A stretch of 16,405 nucleotides of DNA, from positions 1 to 16,405 of the forward strand of contig URJB01000049.1 in the NCBI GenBank assembly GCA_900548145.1, given 5' to 3'. Below are positions 1-7,345 of this stretch, piece by piece. This DNA is from an uncultured Eubacteriales bacterium. Its GTDB lineage: Bacteria > Bacillota > Clostridia > Christensenellales > Aristaeellaceae. The translations under genes and the position numbers were made by a program. The notes under the pieces were generated by a model. The model was not told where the DNA came from, did no database searches, and saw only the letters and a list, made by a program, of their open reading frames with translations. Within the stretch, counting starts at the first letter, position 1, and each line of letters begins with the position of its first letter.

Positions 1-249
1 GTTGTATCCACTGGATACCCGCTTCCCTTCGTTCCCCTTTGGAAACCTTCGGGCATCGAAGTTGGCGAGAAACCCATAGGCGGCAGCCCCACCTTTTGCG
101 CCGCAGTCGGCGCGTCAGGCCCGCTGGCGAGATTTTTTACAGCCAAGCTGATACGGCGGTGCTTGACAGCCCCCTTTTGTTGCCGACTACAGTGATTAAA
201 CGCTCTGCACCCCCTATCACAAATAACGTCGAAAGGAGCCCTTCCCGCA
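1..249. other. Non-coding region upstream of the DUF58 gene
   Basis: No open frame here has a ribosome binding site and a recognisable product. The stretch holds a perfect 6-bp hairpin (GCGCCG 98-103, loop CAGT, CGGCGC 108-113), a T6 run at 133-138 about 20 bases later, and a TTGACA hexamer at 163-168. The segment around 90-121 resembles, on the minus strand, parts of the rpsB leader and of the region after tsf (see findings). A MoxR-type ATPase gene, the usual upstream partner of DUF58, is not seen. Confidence 0.6.
163..193 (+). promoter_or_regulatory. Possible promoter for the DUF58-transglutaminase pair
   Basis: A perfect -35 hexamer TTGACA lies at 163-168. The best -10 match is TACAGT at 188-193, four of six to consensus, with a long 19-base spacer. 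The position, about 55 bases before the DUF58 start, is reasonable, but the weak -10 and long spacer keep this tentative. Confidence 0.35.
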
Positions 250-1410
250 ATGAAACATACCAACCTGACCATGGGCATCCTCTTCGGCTTCTTCCTGCTC
301 TGCGCCCTGTCCATGGGCAACCGGGTCTATTTCGTGCTGGCGACCATCATTTTCTTGAGCTGGGTGTTCGCCTTCGTCAGCGTGCGGATGGCCGAGAAAA
401 CCGTGCAGGTGTCCAATGCCCTCAGCGGTCAGAAGGTCAACCGCGGCGAAGTGGTCAGTATGGAGATCGCCGTCAGCCATAAGGGCGTGCTGCCCATCGC
501 TCCCATCGCTTTGCATATGCGCGCCACCAGCAATACCCCCGCAGGCGTGATCTACCTGACCCATCTGGGCAAGCGCCGCCAGCGGGTGACCCACCGCTTC
601 GTGGCCGACCATGTGGGAGCCATGTTCCCCGGCGTGGAAAGCTATGTGGTCAGCGATATTTTCGGCTTTTTCAAAAAAGAACATCAGCCCGATCTGGCAG
701 GACAGGAGCTTCTGGTGCTGCCCGTGCCCTTCGAGGTGGAGCCGCTGACCTTCGCCGCCGGGGATATGGGCGTGGAAACCATGAAGCGGGCCATGGAGGA
801 TCCCTCCAGCCCCAGCGATTTCCGCAATTATCAGCAGGGCGACCCGCTGAAACGCATCCACTGGAAGATGAGCGCCCGGAAACGGGAGCTGATCGTCCGG
901 CAGTTTGAGGAACCGGCCCTGCCCGACGCACTGGTGATGCTGGATACCTCCCCGCCTCATCTGAACGAGGGCGTACCGAAGGAAAATGCCGCCTTTCTGC
1001 AGGACGCGCTGCTGGAAACCGCCGCCTCCGTGGTGGCCTGTCAGATCCGGCAGGATAATCAGGTACGGCTGCCGCTGGTGGGGGACCGGCCCATGGAGTA
1101 TTCCTCCCATATGGGTCTGCCAGTGCTGTTGGAAGAACTGGCCCGCTGCACCTTCAACGAGACGGAGCGCTTTGAGCGGGTGCTGATGATGCAGATGGCC
1201 GAGCTGCGCAAGCTGGGCGCGGTGGTCGTCATCACCACTCGCCTGACCTCCGAGGTGGCCGACCTGCTGATCCGCATGAAGCGCATGGGCCCCAATGTAC
1301 GCCTGTATTATGTCACCTTCCGCACCGACCGGCCCGAGCGGCTGGCGCTGGTGGGACGGCTGCAGCAGGCGGGCGTGGAGGTCAACTACGTCACGCCTCA
1401 GGGGAGTTGA
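250..1410 (+). CDS. DUF58 domain-containing membrane-anchored protein
   Basis: 386 residues. Two hydrophobic segments at about residues 8-21 and 27-43 form an N-terminal membrane hairpin, followed by a soluble region. The DUF58 hallmark is at about 190-220: FRNYQQGDPLKRIHWKMSAR followed by a basic stretch ending in RQFE. A possible metal-site-like segment, MLDTS, follows at 230-234, as expected for the vWA-like fold this family often adopts. The start is ATG 250 with AAAGGAG at 232-238, spacer about 11. The family's biochemical role is poorly known; it is usually encoded with MoxR ATPases and transglutaminase-like membrane proteins and is thought to act in cell-envelope assembly or complex maturation. 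The next gene begins within nine bases of the stop, so the two are surely cotranscribed. Family call confident; function inferred from context only. Confidence 0.88.
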   Translation: MKHTNLTMGILFGFFLLCALSMGNRVYFVLATIIFLSWVFAFVSVRMAEKTVQVSNALSGQKVNRGEVVSMEIAVSHKGVLPIAPIALHMRATSNTPAGVIYLTHLGKRRQRVTHRFVADHVGAMFPGVESYVVSDIFGFFKKEHQPDLAGQELLVLPVPFEVEPLTFAAGDMGVETMKRAMEDPSSPSDFRNYQQGDPLKRIHWKMSARKRELIVRQFEEPALPDALVMLDTSPPHLNEGVPKENAAFLQDALLETAASVVACQIRQDNQVRLPLVGDRPMEYSSHMGLPVLLEELARCTFNETERFERVLMMQMAELRKLGAVVVITTRLTSEVADLLIRMKRMGPNVRLYYVTFRTDRPERLALVGRLQQAGVEVNYVTPQGS

Positions 1411-1418
1411 AAAACGCG

Positions 1419-3755
1419 ATGAAGAAACCCGCATTTTTATCAAACGAACGCCTGAGCCGCCTGATGACCGCGCTGCTGCTGGCGCTGGGTCTTTTGTGGC
1501 CCATGCTGTGGGCGCTGGGCGTGGAAAGCGCGTTCCTGACGGCCACGCTGACGACGGCGGCCCTGACCGCGCTGATGACCTTTCAGGCTGCGGGCAAAAA
1601 AGCCCGGGTGATCTGCTTTTCCCTGCTGGGAGCGCTGCTGATCGGGCAGTTTTTCCTGCCGGGCGGCGGCTTTTTCCCTTCTTCGGTGGAGGCCGTCAAG
1701 GCTATTTCACTGTACTTTAACGGCGTGACGACCGCGCCGCTGCTGTTCTCCTCCCAGATCGCGCTGCTGCTGGCCGTGGTCGCTGCCGCGATCGGCTATA
1801 CCTTCTCCGCGCGCGGCGTGGGGTACATCCCCGCCACCGCCATGGTGGTGATGGTGCTTTTCGGCCTGTGGAGCATGGGCAAGCAGGGCTTCCTCTGGTA
1901 CGCCGCTCCCGCGCTGGTGGCGCTGCTGCTCCTGATCGCCCAGAGTTCCCATGAAAAAAGCAATCTGTTTCAGGTGCTGCCCATGGCAGCGATGCTGGTG
2001 GCGCTGGGGCTGCTGATCGCCCCCGGTCAGAACGTGGTGCTGGGGCCGCTGCATGAGGCGGCCATGAATCTGAAGCAGACCATTACCGACTACCTGTTCT
2101 TTACCGAGCCCCGCAACGTGTTCACGCTGGGCAGCTACGGCTATTATCCCATGGGCAGCGGCAAGCTGGGCGGCGAGGCCGAGCCCACCGAGTACCCGGT
2201 CATGACGGTGAAGACCTCCCAGAAGACCCTGCTCCGGGCCGTGACCAAGGACGAATACACTGGCCGCAGCTGGCGGGATACGTCCTCCGGGCGGCGGTAT
2301 CTGTACGTCAACCCCCGCTGGAGGAGCCTGCGGCAGGAGGTTTTTCTGGAAAATATGCCCGCAGAGACGGTGCTGAAGGCCAGCAACCTGCTGGATCAGA
2401 AGGCCATCTCCATTCAGATGCAGAACAGCGCGGCATCCACGGTTTTCACCCCCGCCTATCTGCGCTCCCTGACCACCTACGGCAGCATGGTGCCTTATTT
2501 CAACGAGGCCAGCGAGCTGTTTATCACCCGGGACCTAATCTCGGGCGACCGTTACACCGTCTATGCCCCGGTGATCGAGGGCGGCGACGCTTCGCTGGGC
2601 GCGCTCGTCAACGCCGCGCCCAAGAACGACCCCTATTACGCCCAGATCGCCGCCAAGTATACCGCGCTGCCCGGACATCTGGAAGAACGGGTCTATCAGG
2701 ATATGCGCAGCATGATCGCCGACGCGGCCACGCCCTACGAGCAGGCCTGCGCCATTCTGCGGCATTTGCAGCGCTACTACCGCTATACCCTCAGCCCGGT
2801 CACGCCGCCGGAAAATCAGGACTTCGTTACCTACTTCCTGTACGTGGGCAAGGAAGGCTACTGTACCTACTTTGCCTCCGCCATGACGGTGCTGTGCCGG
2901 ATGGCGGGCCTGCCCGCACGGTATGTGGAGGGCTTTCTGGCCCAGCCCGATTCCAGCGGTTTCGCCTATGTGACGGGCCAGAACGCCCACGCGTGGACGG
3001 AGGTCTATTTCGAGGGCTTCGGCTGGGTGCCTTTCGATCCTACCCCCGCCCAGCAGAACGTGGATCAGCAGCCCCCGCAGAACGACCCGGAGCCGGAACC
3101 CACGCCGACCCCCAGCCCGGAACCGCCGCAGGACGAGCCGGATCAGCCCACGCCCAGCCCGGAAAACCCGGAGCAGAGCAACGAACCGGACGATACCGAT
3201 ACCCCGGACGACGAGCCCGACCAGAAAGACCCGCCGTCCCCGTGGCTGTGGCTGCTGCTCCTGTTGCTGGCGGCCGTGGCCGCGGTCTGCGTCAGGATTT
3301 TCCTGCGGATGCCGGATCGGATGGCCAAAAAGCAGCAGAACGTATCGGATCAGATCTTCCTGTATGGCAGCGCCGCCTATACCCTGATGAAGCTGACGGG
3401 CCGCACGCCCCGGAAGGGCGAAACGCCTCTGCGCTTTGCCCGCCGCATGGATAAGCAGCGCGCCTTTGCCGTGCCGGTCACGCCCCTGTGGCGCATGATG
3501 GCCCTGAGCAACTACAGCCGTCTGGAACCCACGGAAAAACTGGCCGGTCAGGCGCGGGATATCTTCAACGCCCTGTACAAGCCTCAAGGCCTGTGGGTGA
3601 AGCTGCGCTTTATGCTGGCCGCTGGCTTCGGGAAAAACTGCTACCGCAGTCTGGATACGGAGCTGGTGCATCAGGAGCCGGAAAGCCCCTTCGGCAAGTA
3701 CAAGGACAGTCTGAAACAGGCTGCACAGGCCCCTAAGAAAAACAAGCAGAAATAA
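1419..3755 (+). CDS. Membrane transglutaminase-like protein (TgpA-type architecture)
   Basis: 778 residues from ATG 1419. The N-terminal ~200 residues carry several membrane segments (about 14-36, 66-80, 108-128, 135-150, 160-175, 190-203). An extracytoplasmic region follows with a transglutaminase core. The catalytic triad is visible: Cys482 in GYCTYFASAMT, His524 in NAHAWTEVYF, Asp540 in FDPTP. A Pro/Glu/Asp-rich linker (about 547-608) leads to a last membrane helix (608-630) and a cytoplasmic tail of about 150 residues resembling the DUF4129-like tails of these proteins. An in-frame TTG at 1407 overlaps the DUF58 stop, but GGGGAG (1401-1406) abuts it; the same site sits 12 bases before ATG 1419, so ATG is preferred. 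Family members are thought to process or crosslink envelope proteins; the substrate here is unknown. The triad is intact, so activity is plausible. Confidence 0.87.
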   Translation: MKKPAFLSNERLSRLMTALLLALGLLWPMLWALGVESAFLTATLTTAALTALMTFQAAGKKARVICFSLLGALLIGQFFLPGGGFFPSSVEAVKAISLYFNGVTTAPLLFSSQIALLLAVVAAAIGYTFSARGVGYIPATAMVVMVLFGLWSMGKQGFLWYAAPALVALLLLIAQSSHEKSNLFQVLPMAAMLVALGLLIAPGQNVVLGPLHEAAMNLKQTITDYLFFTEPRNVFTLGSYGYYPMGSGKLGGEAEPTEYPVMTVKTSQKTLLRAVTKDEYTGRSWRDTSSGRRYLYVNPRWRSLRQEVFLENMPAETVLKASNLLDQKAISIQMQNSAASTVFTPAYLRSLTTYGSMVPYFNEASELFITRDLISGDRYTVYAPVIEGGDASLGALVNAAPKNDPYYAQIAAKYTALPGHLEERVYQDMRSMIADAATPYEQACAILRHLQRYYRYTLSPVTPPENQDFVTYFLYVGKEGYCTYFASAMTVLCRMAGLPARYVEGFLAQPDSSGFAYVTGQNAHAWTEVYFEGFGWVPFDPTPAQQNVDQQPPQNDPEPEPTPTPSPEPPQDEPDQPTPSPENPEQSNEPDDTDTPDDEPDQKDPPSPWLWLLLLLLAAVAAVCVRIFLRMPDRMAKKQQNVSDQIFLYGSAAYTLMKLTGRTPRKGETPLRFARRMDKQRAFAVPVTPLWRMMALSNYSRLEPTEKLAGQARDIFNALYKPQGLWVKLRFMLAAGFGKNCYRSLDTELVHQEPESPFGKYKDSLKQAAQAPKKNKQK

Positions 3756-3759
3756 AAGA

Positions 3760-3788
3760 CGGCCCGCCGGGGGAAACCCGACGGGCCG
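3760..3788 (+). terminator. GC-rich hairpin just after the transglutaminase gene
   Basis: A 12-bp stem with one mismatch (3760-3771 with 3777-3788) and a 5-base loop begins four bases after the stop codon. No T-run follows on the plus strand, so as a plus-strand intrinsic terminator it is incomplete. On the minus strand it is followed by TCTTTTATTT, so it could act as a backup terminator for minus-strand transcription. It may also simply protect the mRNA 3' end. Confidence 0.5.
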
Positions 3789-3822
3789 CAGACTGTCGGA
3801 AAAGCCTGATCGGCCACTATCG

Positions 3823-3852
3823 CCCGTGAACAGCGCTTCGCTGGTTCACGGG
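3823..3852. repeat. Long inverted repeat in the convergent gap
   Basis: CCCGTGAAC (3823-3831) pairs with GTTCACGGG (3844-3852), continued inward by AGCG with CGCT around a CTT loop with one bulged G. That makes a 13-bp stem. It is followed by AAAAAA on the plus strand and has no T-run on either side, so it is not a standard terminator. It could be an extragenic palindromic element. Confidence 0.6.
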
Positions 3853-3900
3853 AAAAAACTGGGGTACAAAGTTTCGTGGCTCCGCCGCCAGCACCGGCAC

Positions 3901-3924
3901 GGGGCAGCGCATCCTGCACCGCCG
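3901..3924 (+). repeat. Degenerate intergenic repeat, copy A
   Basis: GGGGCAG, five bases, CCTGCACC, then GCCG. A close match (GGGGCAG, four bases, CCTGCACC, CCGG) occurs at 16368-16390 after tsf. The flanks also look alike, with TTCG followed by a CCGCCGC block upstream in both. Both copies lie in non-coding gaps. Confidence 0.45.
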
Positions 3925-3934
3925 ATTTTTGGAC

Positions 3935-3980
3935 AAAAAAAGACCCGCCGGAAGTGATCCTCCCGGCGGGCCATTTTTTT
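3935..3980. terminator. Bidirectional intrinsic terminator between convergent operons
   Basis: CCCGCCGG (3944-3951) pairs with CCGGCGGG (3963-3970). A7 at 3935-3941 lies on the left and T7 at 3974-3980 on the right, so each strand reads a GC-rich stem followed by a U-run. It ends the pyrophosphatase transcript on the minus strand, five bases past that gene's stop. It also catches plus-strand transcripts from the DUF58-transglutaminase pair. Confidence 0.9.
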
Positions 3981-3985
3981 ACCAT

Positions 3986-4519
3986 TCAGCGGCAAAATTT
4001 TTCGATGTACTGATCCAGACACTTCTGGATGACCTTCTTCGCATCCTCCGCGCCGCGCACCTCGTCCACCATGGTCTCCTTTTGCTCCAGATTTTTGTAG
4101 ACGGTGAAGAAGTGGGACATTTCCGTGAAGATGTGGGAGGGCAGCTCGCTGACATCGTGGTAGCTGTTGTAGGTGGGATCCTTGAAAGGGATGGCGATGA
4201 TCTTTTCATCCAGCTTGCCCTGATCCAGCATGGTAATGACGCCGATGGGGTAGCAGCGCACCAGACTTAAGGGCTGGATCACCTCGCTGCAAAGCACCAG
4301 CACGTCCAGCGGGTCGTTGTCGTCCGCATAGGTGCGGGGGATCAGGCCGTAGTTGGCGGGATAGTGGGTGGAGGTGTACAGGATGCGGTCCAGGATCAGG
4401 GAACCCGTTTCCTTGTCCAGCTCGTATTTTTTCTTGCTGCCCTTTTCGATCTCGATGACGGCGATAAAGTCCTCCGCCGTGATGCGGGAAGGGGAAATGT
4501 CATGCCAGATATTGCTCAT
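3986..4519 (-). CDS. ppa: Inorganic pyrophosphatase, soluble family I
   Basis: 177 residues, the usual size for a bacterial family I enzyme. It hydrolyses pyrophosphate to two phosphates in the cytoplasm and so pulls biosynthetic reactions forward. Visible family motifs are EIEKGSKKKYELDKETG near the N-terminus, DRILYTSTHYPANYGLIPRTY with the conserved Lys/Arg/Tyr ligands, and the Mg-binding signature DDNDPLDVLV. The start is ATG 4519: AAAGGAGC lies at 4534-4527 with a 7-base spacer. An upstream in-frame ATG at 4537 is rejected because the ribosome binding site lies inside that would-be coding stretch. The gene follows the hydrolase-acetyltransferase gene by 38 bases with no room for a full promoter, so cotranscription, or a promoter inside the upstream gene, is likely. 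A strong terminator follows. Confidence 0.95.
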   Translation of the reverse strand: MSNIWHDISPSRITAEDFIAVIEIEKGSKKKYELDKETGSLILDRILYTSTHYPANYGLIPRTYADDNDPLDVLVLCSEVIQPLSLVRCYPIGVITMLDQGKLDEKIIAIPFKDPTYNSYHDVSELPSHIFTEMSHFFTVYKNLEQKETMVDEVRGAEDAKKVIQKCLDQYIEKFCR

Positions 4520-4557
4520 AATCGTTGCTCCTTTCATGATGGAAAGCGGACGGAACG

Positions 4558-6225
4558 CTATGCCAGCGCGATCCAGTACCGCTTTGTGCGAACGCCGTCG
4601 TGCTCGTATGTACTGTCGAACACGCCGCCGTTTTTCACAATGACTTTTTCACTGGCGGGGTTGTCCTCGCTGCAGGTGACCAACACCCGGCTCAGCCCCA
4701 GCTGCCGGGCGTGGGGGAGAAGCTGCCGGAGCATTTCCCCGGCGTAGCCCTTGCCCCGCTCACTGGGACGCACGGAATAGCCGATGTGTCCGCCCCATGT
4801 GGAGAGCACCGGATGGTCGATGGAATGGCGCAGGTCGATCATGCCCACGACCCGGCGGTCCTTCAGCCGCAGGGCCAGATAGGTGTCGGAGGGCACCAGC
4901 CCCTCGGGGCAGGTCTCGGGTCGGGTCAGGCGGCGAACCCGATCCAGCCAACGGGCTGCGTCCTCAAAATTTTCCAGCCCGGAGCAGCCGTCCATGCTGC
5001 TGCCCGCGTCCAGCATTTCCTGCCGGTAGGCGCGAATCTGAGATAGAAACACCACCGAGGGCCGCACCAGCTGCAGGGAATCCGGGCCTTCGCCCAGATT
5101 GCTGAGCTTTTCCACCAGGCGAGCGCCCCGTTGGGCTGTCCGGGGCAGCACCGCTTTGATGACCTCGGAAGCGCCGGCGGAGAACAAGGCCTGCAGCGTC
5201 AGACGGACGCTGCGCCGGGTGTCCGGGTCGATCTCCTTCAGCGCTTCCAGCATTTTCAGCGCCCGATCCCGCCAGTCGTCGGTAAAATCCGTCACCAGCT
5301 CGATACGCGCCGCCTCCAGCACGGTATAGAGCACCTCCACGAAGGTCTTTCGGGCTTCGCTGTCCAGCCCGGCCATCCAGCTGTGAAGGGCTTCGTCGGT
5401 GATGCGGCCCGTCATGTCCAGCCCTTCCAGACAGACGAAATGCCCGCCCTGCACCTGCCACGTCATGGCGTCGTGCTGCAGGATGCCCACGGCGTCCGAC
5501 TCCACCACGGTGTAAACGGGATGATAGTACATCAGCATCCCCACGACGCTGCTCTGGGGAATATAGCTGTGGATGCGGTCCTTGACGGCCTGATAGCCCT
5601 CGGCGTAGAGCTGGGGCTGATACATGCCCGGCCCGTCGAAGCTGTAGGCGGCCCGGAGCCGCTGTTGCGCCTGCTCCCCCGCAAAAGACGCGGCGTAGAC
5701 CGACAGATTGCCGCCCTTGCTGTGGCCGGTCAGCTCCAGCGGCCCCTCCGTCCGGGCGGCGATATCCGCCACATAACGGGCGGCTTCCTCCTGCGCGGGC
5801 ACCACCATGAAGGACATGTTCATATCCTCCACCCAGCCTGCGATATTCAGGTCGGTGCCCCGGAAGCTGACGCAGACCGCGCCGTCGTCCAGATCGTAGC
5901 AGGCGGCGCAGAACTGAATATTTTGTTCGCGGTCGATGTGGTTCACATAGTCGTGCACCTGCCAGTCCTGATAGCGGGGCAGACCGGCGCAGACCTCCGT
6001 CAGTCGGTAGCGCTTCTGCTGAAAGCGGTCCAGCTTTTCCGGCTCCACATAGTCCCGCAGAAAGGCCCAGCATTCCCGGACGGTATGGCTTTCCCCGCGA
6101 TCCAGAAAGCCCTCGAAGGGCATGTAGACCAGCTGGGTCAGGATCAGACTGTCCAGCGCGTCGAAGGCCCGCTCCGCCAGCCGCTGCCCGCCGATCTGAA
6201 GCGCGTGGTCCTGAATGTTCGGCAT
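4558..6225 (-). CDS. Mbeg1/DUF2974-like alpha/beta hydrolase fused to a GNAT acetyltransferase
   Basis: 555 residues. Residues 1 to about 360 match the Mbeg1-like (DUF2974) lipase family: SFRGTD near 120, the nucleophile elbow LTGHSKGGN with Ser169, SFDGPGM with a likely catalytic Asp197, and a His262 in GGHFVCLEG after the family-like QHDAMTWQV. From about residue 383 the protein becomes a GNAT domain of the COG3981 type: RAYRQEML, SSMDGCSGLENFEDA, then GMIDLRHSID and the acetyl-CoA loop RPSERGKGYAGEML (RGKGYA 490-495), ending NPASEKVIVKNGG. GNATs of this type are normally stand-alone. The start is ATG 6225, with GGGAGGA at 6237-6231 and a 5-base spacer; an upstream ATG at 6282 lacks such a site. 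Lipid or ester substrates and the acetyl acceptor are unknown. The reading frame is continuous across the join. Confidence 0.85.
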   Translation of the reverse strand: MPNIQDHALQIGGQRLAERAFDALDSLILTQLVYMPFEGFLDRGESHTVRECWAFLRDYVEPEKLDRFQQKRYRLTEVCAGLPRYQDWQVHDYVNHIDREQNIQFCAACYDLDDGAVCVSFRGTDLNIAGWVEDMNMSFMVVPAQEEAARYVADIAARTEGPLELTGHSKGGNLSVYAASFAGEQAQQRLRAAYSFDGPGMYQPQLYAEGYQAVKDRIHSYIPQSSVVGMLMYYHPVYTVVESDAVGILQHDAMTWQVQGGHFVCLEGLDMTGRITDEALHSWMAGLDSEARKTFVEVLYTVLEAARIELVTDFTDDWRDRALKMLEALKEIDPDTRRSVRLTLQALFSAGASEVIKAVLPRTAQRGARLVEKLSNLGEGPDSLQLVRPSVVFLSQIRAYRQEMLDAGSSMDGCSGLENFEDAARWLDRVRRLTRPETCPEGLVPSDTYLALRLKDRRVVGMIDLRHSIDHPVLSTWGGHIGYSVRPSERGKGYAGEMLRQLLPHARQLGLSRVLVTCSEDNPASEKVIVKNGGVFDSTYEHDGVRTKRYWIALA

Positions 6226-6272
6226 ACCGTTCCTCCCGTCCGCGCCGCCGGTCAAAGAGGGGGCGCATCGGC

Positions 6273-6302
6273 ATTTTAGCACGGCTGGGCGGGGATTGGC
6301 AA
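6273..6302 (-). promoter_or_regulatory. Promoter for the hydrolase-acetyltransferase gene
   Basis: On the minus strand, -35 TTGCCA (6302-6297), an 18-base spacer, and -10 TAAAAT (6278-6273) preceded by TGC (extended -10). Transcription would start near 6266, about 40 bases before ATG 6225. It lies between the araC-type gene and this gene, so this gene and ppa could be expressed independently of the regulator. Confidence 0.6.
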
Positions 6303-6312
6303 GGGGATGAAC

Positions 6313-7158
6313 TTAAACCGGGTAGCGCCGGTACTGGCCGGGCGTAAAGCCGGTGTAGCGGCGGAACAGCTTGCAGAAATGGGCTTCGTCGCAGAAACCC
6401 AGATGAAAGGCAATATCCGCCACACTGAGGGTGACGTCGGTCAGCAGCTGGCGGGCCTTATCCAACCGCAGCTGAAGCCAGTACTGCTTGGGCGAAAGCT
6501 CCACGCAGGCCCGGAAGGCCCGGTAGAAGGCGGCTTCGCTCATGCCGCACAGCTCTGCCAGCCGGGGGATGCTCAGGCCGCCCGCAAGGTTGCGGCGGAT
6601 GTGCTCCAACGCGGGCTGCAGGGCCATGAGCCGCTGCCCGGCAAACCCGGGGCTCTGGCGCAGCAGGTAGATCAATTCATACAGCTTGGCCTGCAAAAGC
6701 AGCTGGGAGCCGTGAACGTCCCAGTACAGGCTGGCGAGCTGGCGGAGGAGCAGCTCGCATTGCCCAGCCAACGCAGCCGGGGGCACGATGGGGGAAAACT
6801 CGCCCAGCCGTGCGGGCTGCCCGGCTTCATCCAGCGCCAGAAACTTGACGCACAGGTTGGTAACGATTCTGGGACCGTGGGGCAGGTTGACGTTTGGATG
6901 GGCGGGATTGTCCACCTGCAGGGCGAAGCGGCTGCCCCGGGGCGTGTAGAAAATGTCGCCCTGCCGGGGATGGAACACCGCGCCGCTATCCAGCCGCAGG
7001 GTAAAGGCGCAGCCGCTTTCCTCCGGCAGAAAGAACAGCAGCGCGTCCTCCGGCCGGGGGGACTCCAGATAGCTGTAATGGCCCCGGTCGGCCCAAAACT
7101 GGGGCACGGCGCTTAAAAAATGCAGACGCAGAGCGTCAAAATCTTCCGAAAGCGGCAT
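6313..7158 (-). CDS. AraC-family transcriptional regulator
   Basis: 281 residues. The N-terminal half looks like a cupin-type sensing domain (LRLDSGAVFHPRQGDIFYTP and nearby strands). The C-terminal ~100 residues (about 179-278) hold the two AraC helix-turn-helix units: first LSIPRLAELCGMSEAAFYRAF, then LSVADIAFHLGFCDEAHFCK followed by the family signature LFRRYTGFTPGQYRR. The start is ATG 7158, with GGGAGGA at 7173-7167 and an 8-base spacer; a longer frame from 7239 has no ribosome binding site and begins inside the promoter region. It is divergent from the GH42 gene and is its most likely regulator, probably responding to a galactoside or a derived sugar. The inducer is not visible from sequence. 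Confidence 0.9.
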   Translation of the reverse strand: MPLSEDFDALRLHFLSAVPQFWADRGHYSYLESPRPEDALLFFLPEESGCAFTLRLDSGAVFHPRQGDIFYTPRGSRFALQVDNPAHPNVNLPHGPRIVTNLCVKFLALDEAGQPARLGEFSPIVPPAALAGQCELLLRQLASLYWDVHGSQLLLQAKLYELIYLLRQSPGFAGQRLMALQPALEHIRRNLAGGLSIPRLAELCGMSEAAFYRAFRACVELSPKQYWLQLRLDKARQLLTDVTLSVADIAFHLGFCDEAHFCKLFRRYTGFTPGQYRRYPV

Positions 7159-7175
7159 GATCTTCTTCCTCCCGA

Positions 7176-7195
7176 CTGATCGAAAAATACAAAAG
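7176..7195 (+). promoter_or_regulatory. A-rich direct repeat, left copy (possible regulator site)
   Basis: CTGATCGAAAAATACAAAAG. It matches the right copy at 7286-7304 in its CTG, CGAAAAA and TACAAA blocks. The TACAAA blocks are 110 bases apart, and their midpoint falls at about 7245, where the two predicted transcription starts meet. The left copy overlaps the leader and ribosome binding site region of the AraC-type gene. Confidence 0.4.
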
Positions 7196-7211
7196 AAAAG
7201 AGAAACATACC

Positions 7212-7240
7212 TTGCGCGGCCAATTCGGGAACCGTACAAT
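7212..7240 (+). promoter_or_regulatory. Promoter for the GH42 beta-galactosidase
   Basis: -35 TTGCGC (7212-7217), a 17-base spacer, -10 TACAAT (7235-7240), five of six to consensus. Predicted start near 7247, giving a leader of about 100 bases. The weak -35 fits dependence on an activator. Confidence 0.6.
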
Positions 7241-7252
7241 TATTTCCGTAAA

Positions 7253-7281
7253 AGTATAGCATGAACGTTGTAAAATTGAAA
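7253..7281 (-). promoter_or_regulatory. Promoter for the AraC-family gene
   Basis: On the minus strand, -10 TATACT (7258-7253) with TGC in front (extended -10), and a weak -35 TTTCAA (7281-7276) at 17 bases. Predicted start near 7246, about 88 bases before ATG 7158. It faces the GH42 promoter, and each transcript would cross the other promoter. Confidence 0.55.
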
Positions 7282-7285
7282 GAAT

Positions 7286-7304
7286 CTGCCGAAAAAATAC
7301 AAAC
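7286..7304 (+). promoter_or_regulatory. A-rich direct repeat, right copy (possible regulator site)
   Basis: CTGCCGAAAAAATACAAAC. Same core as the copy at 7176-7195, in the same orientation. It lies in the predicted GH42 leader, just upstream of GGGGAGGA (7307-7314) and of a 6-bp hairpin (CCGGCG 7317-7322, CGCCGG 7329-7334). Confidence 0.4.
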
Positions 7305-7345
7305 AGGGGAGGAAAACCGGCGGCGGAACGCCGGGAAGAAAAACG

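Noticed and set aside
1407..1418. TTG start for the transglutaminase gene overlapping the DUF58 stop
   Set aside because: GGGGAG directly abuts the TTG, too close for initiation; ATG 1419 is 12 bases away, longer than ideal but possible.
217..1443. Minus-strand open frame opposite the DUF58 gene
   Set aside because: Composition is typical of antisense translation, no ribosome binding site or domain, and the plus-strand gene is clear.
4520..4537. Upstream in-frame ATG for the pyrophosphatase
   Set aside because: The AAAGGAGC ribosome binding site for ATG 4519 lies inside this stretch, so ATG 4537 would have no site of its own.
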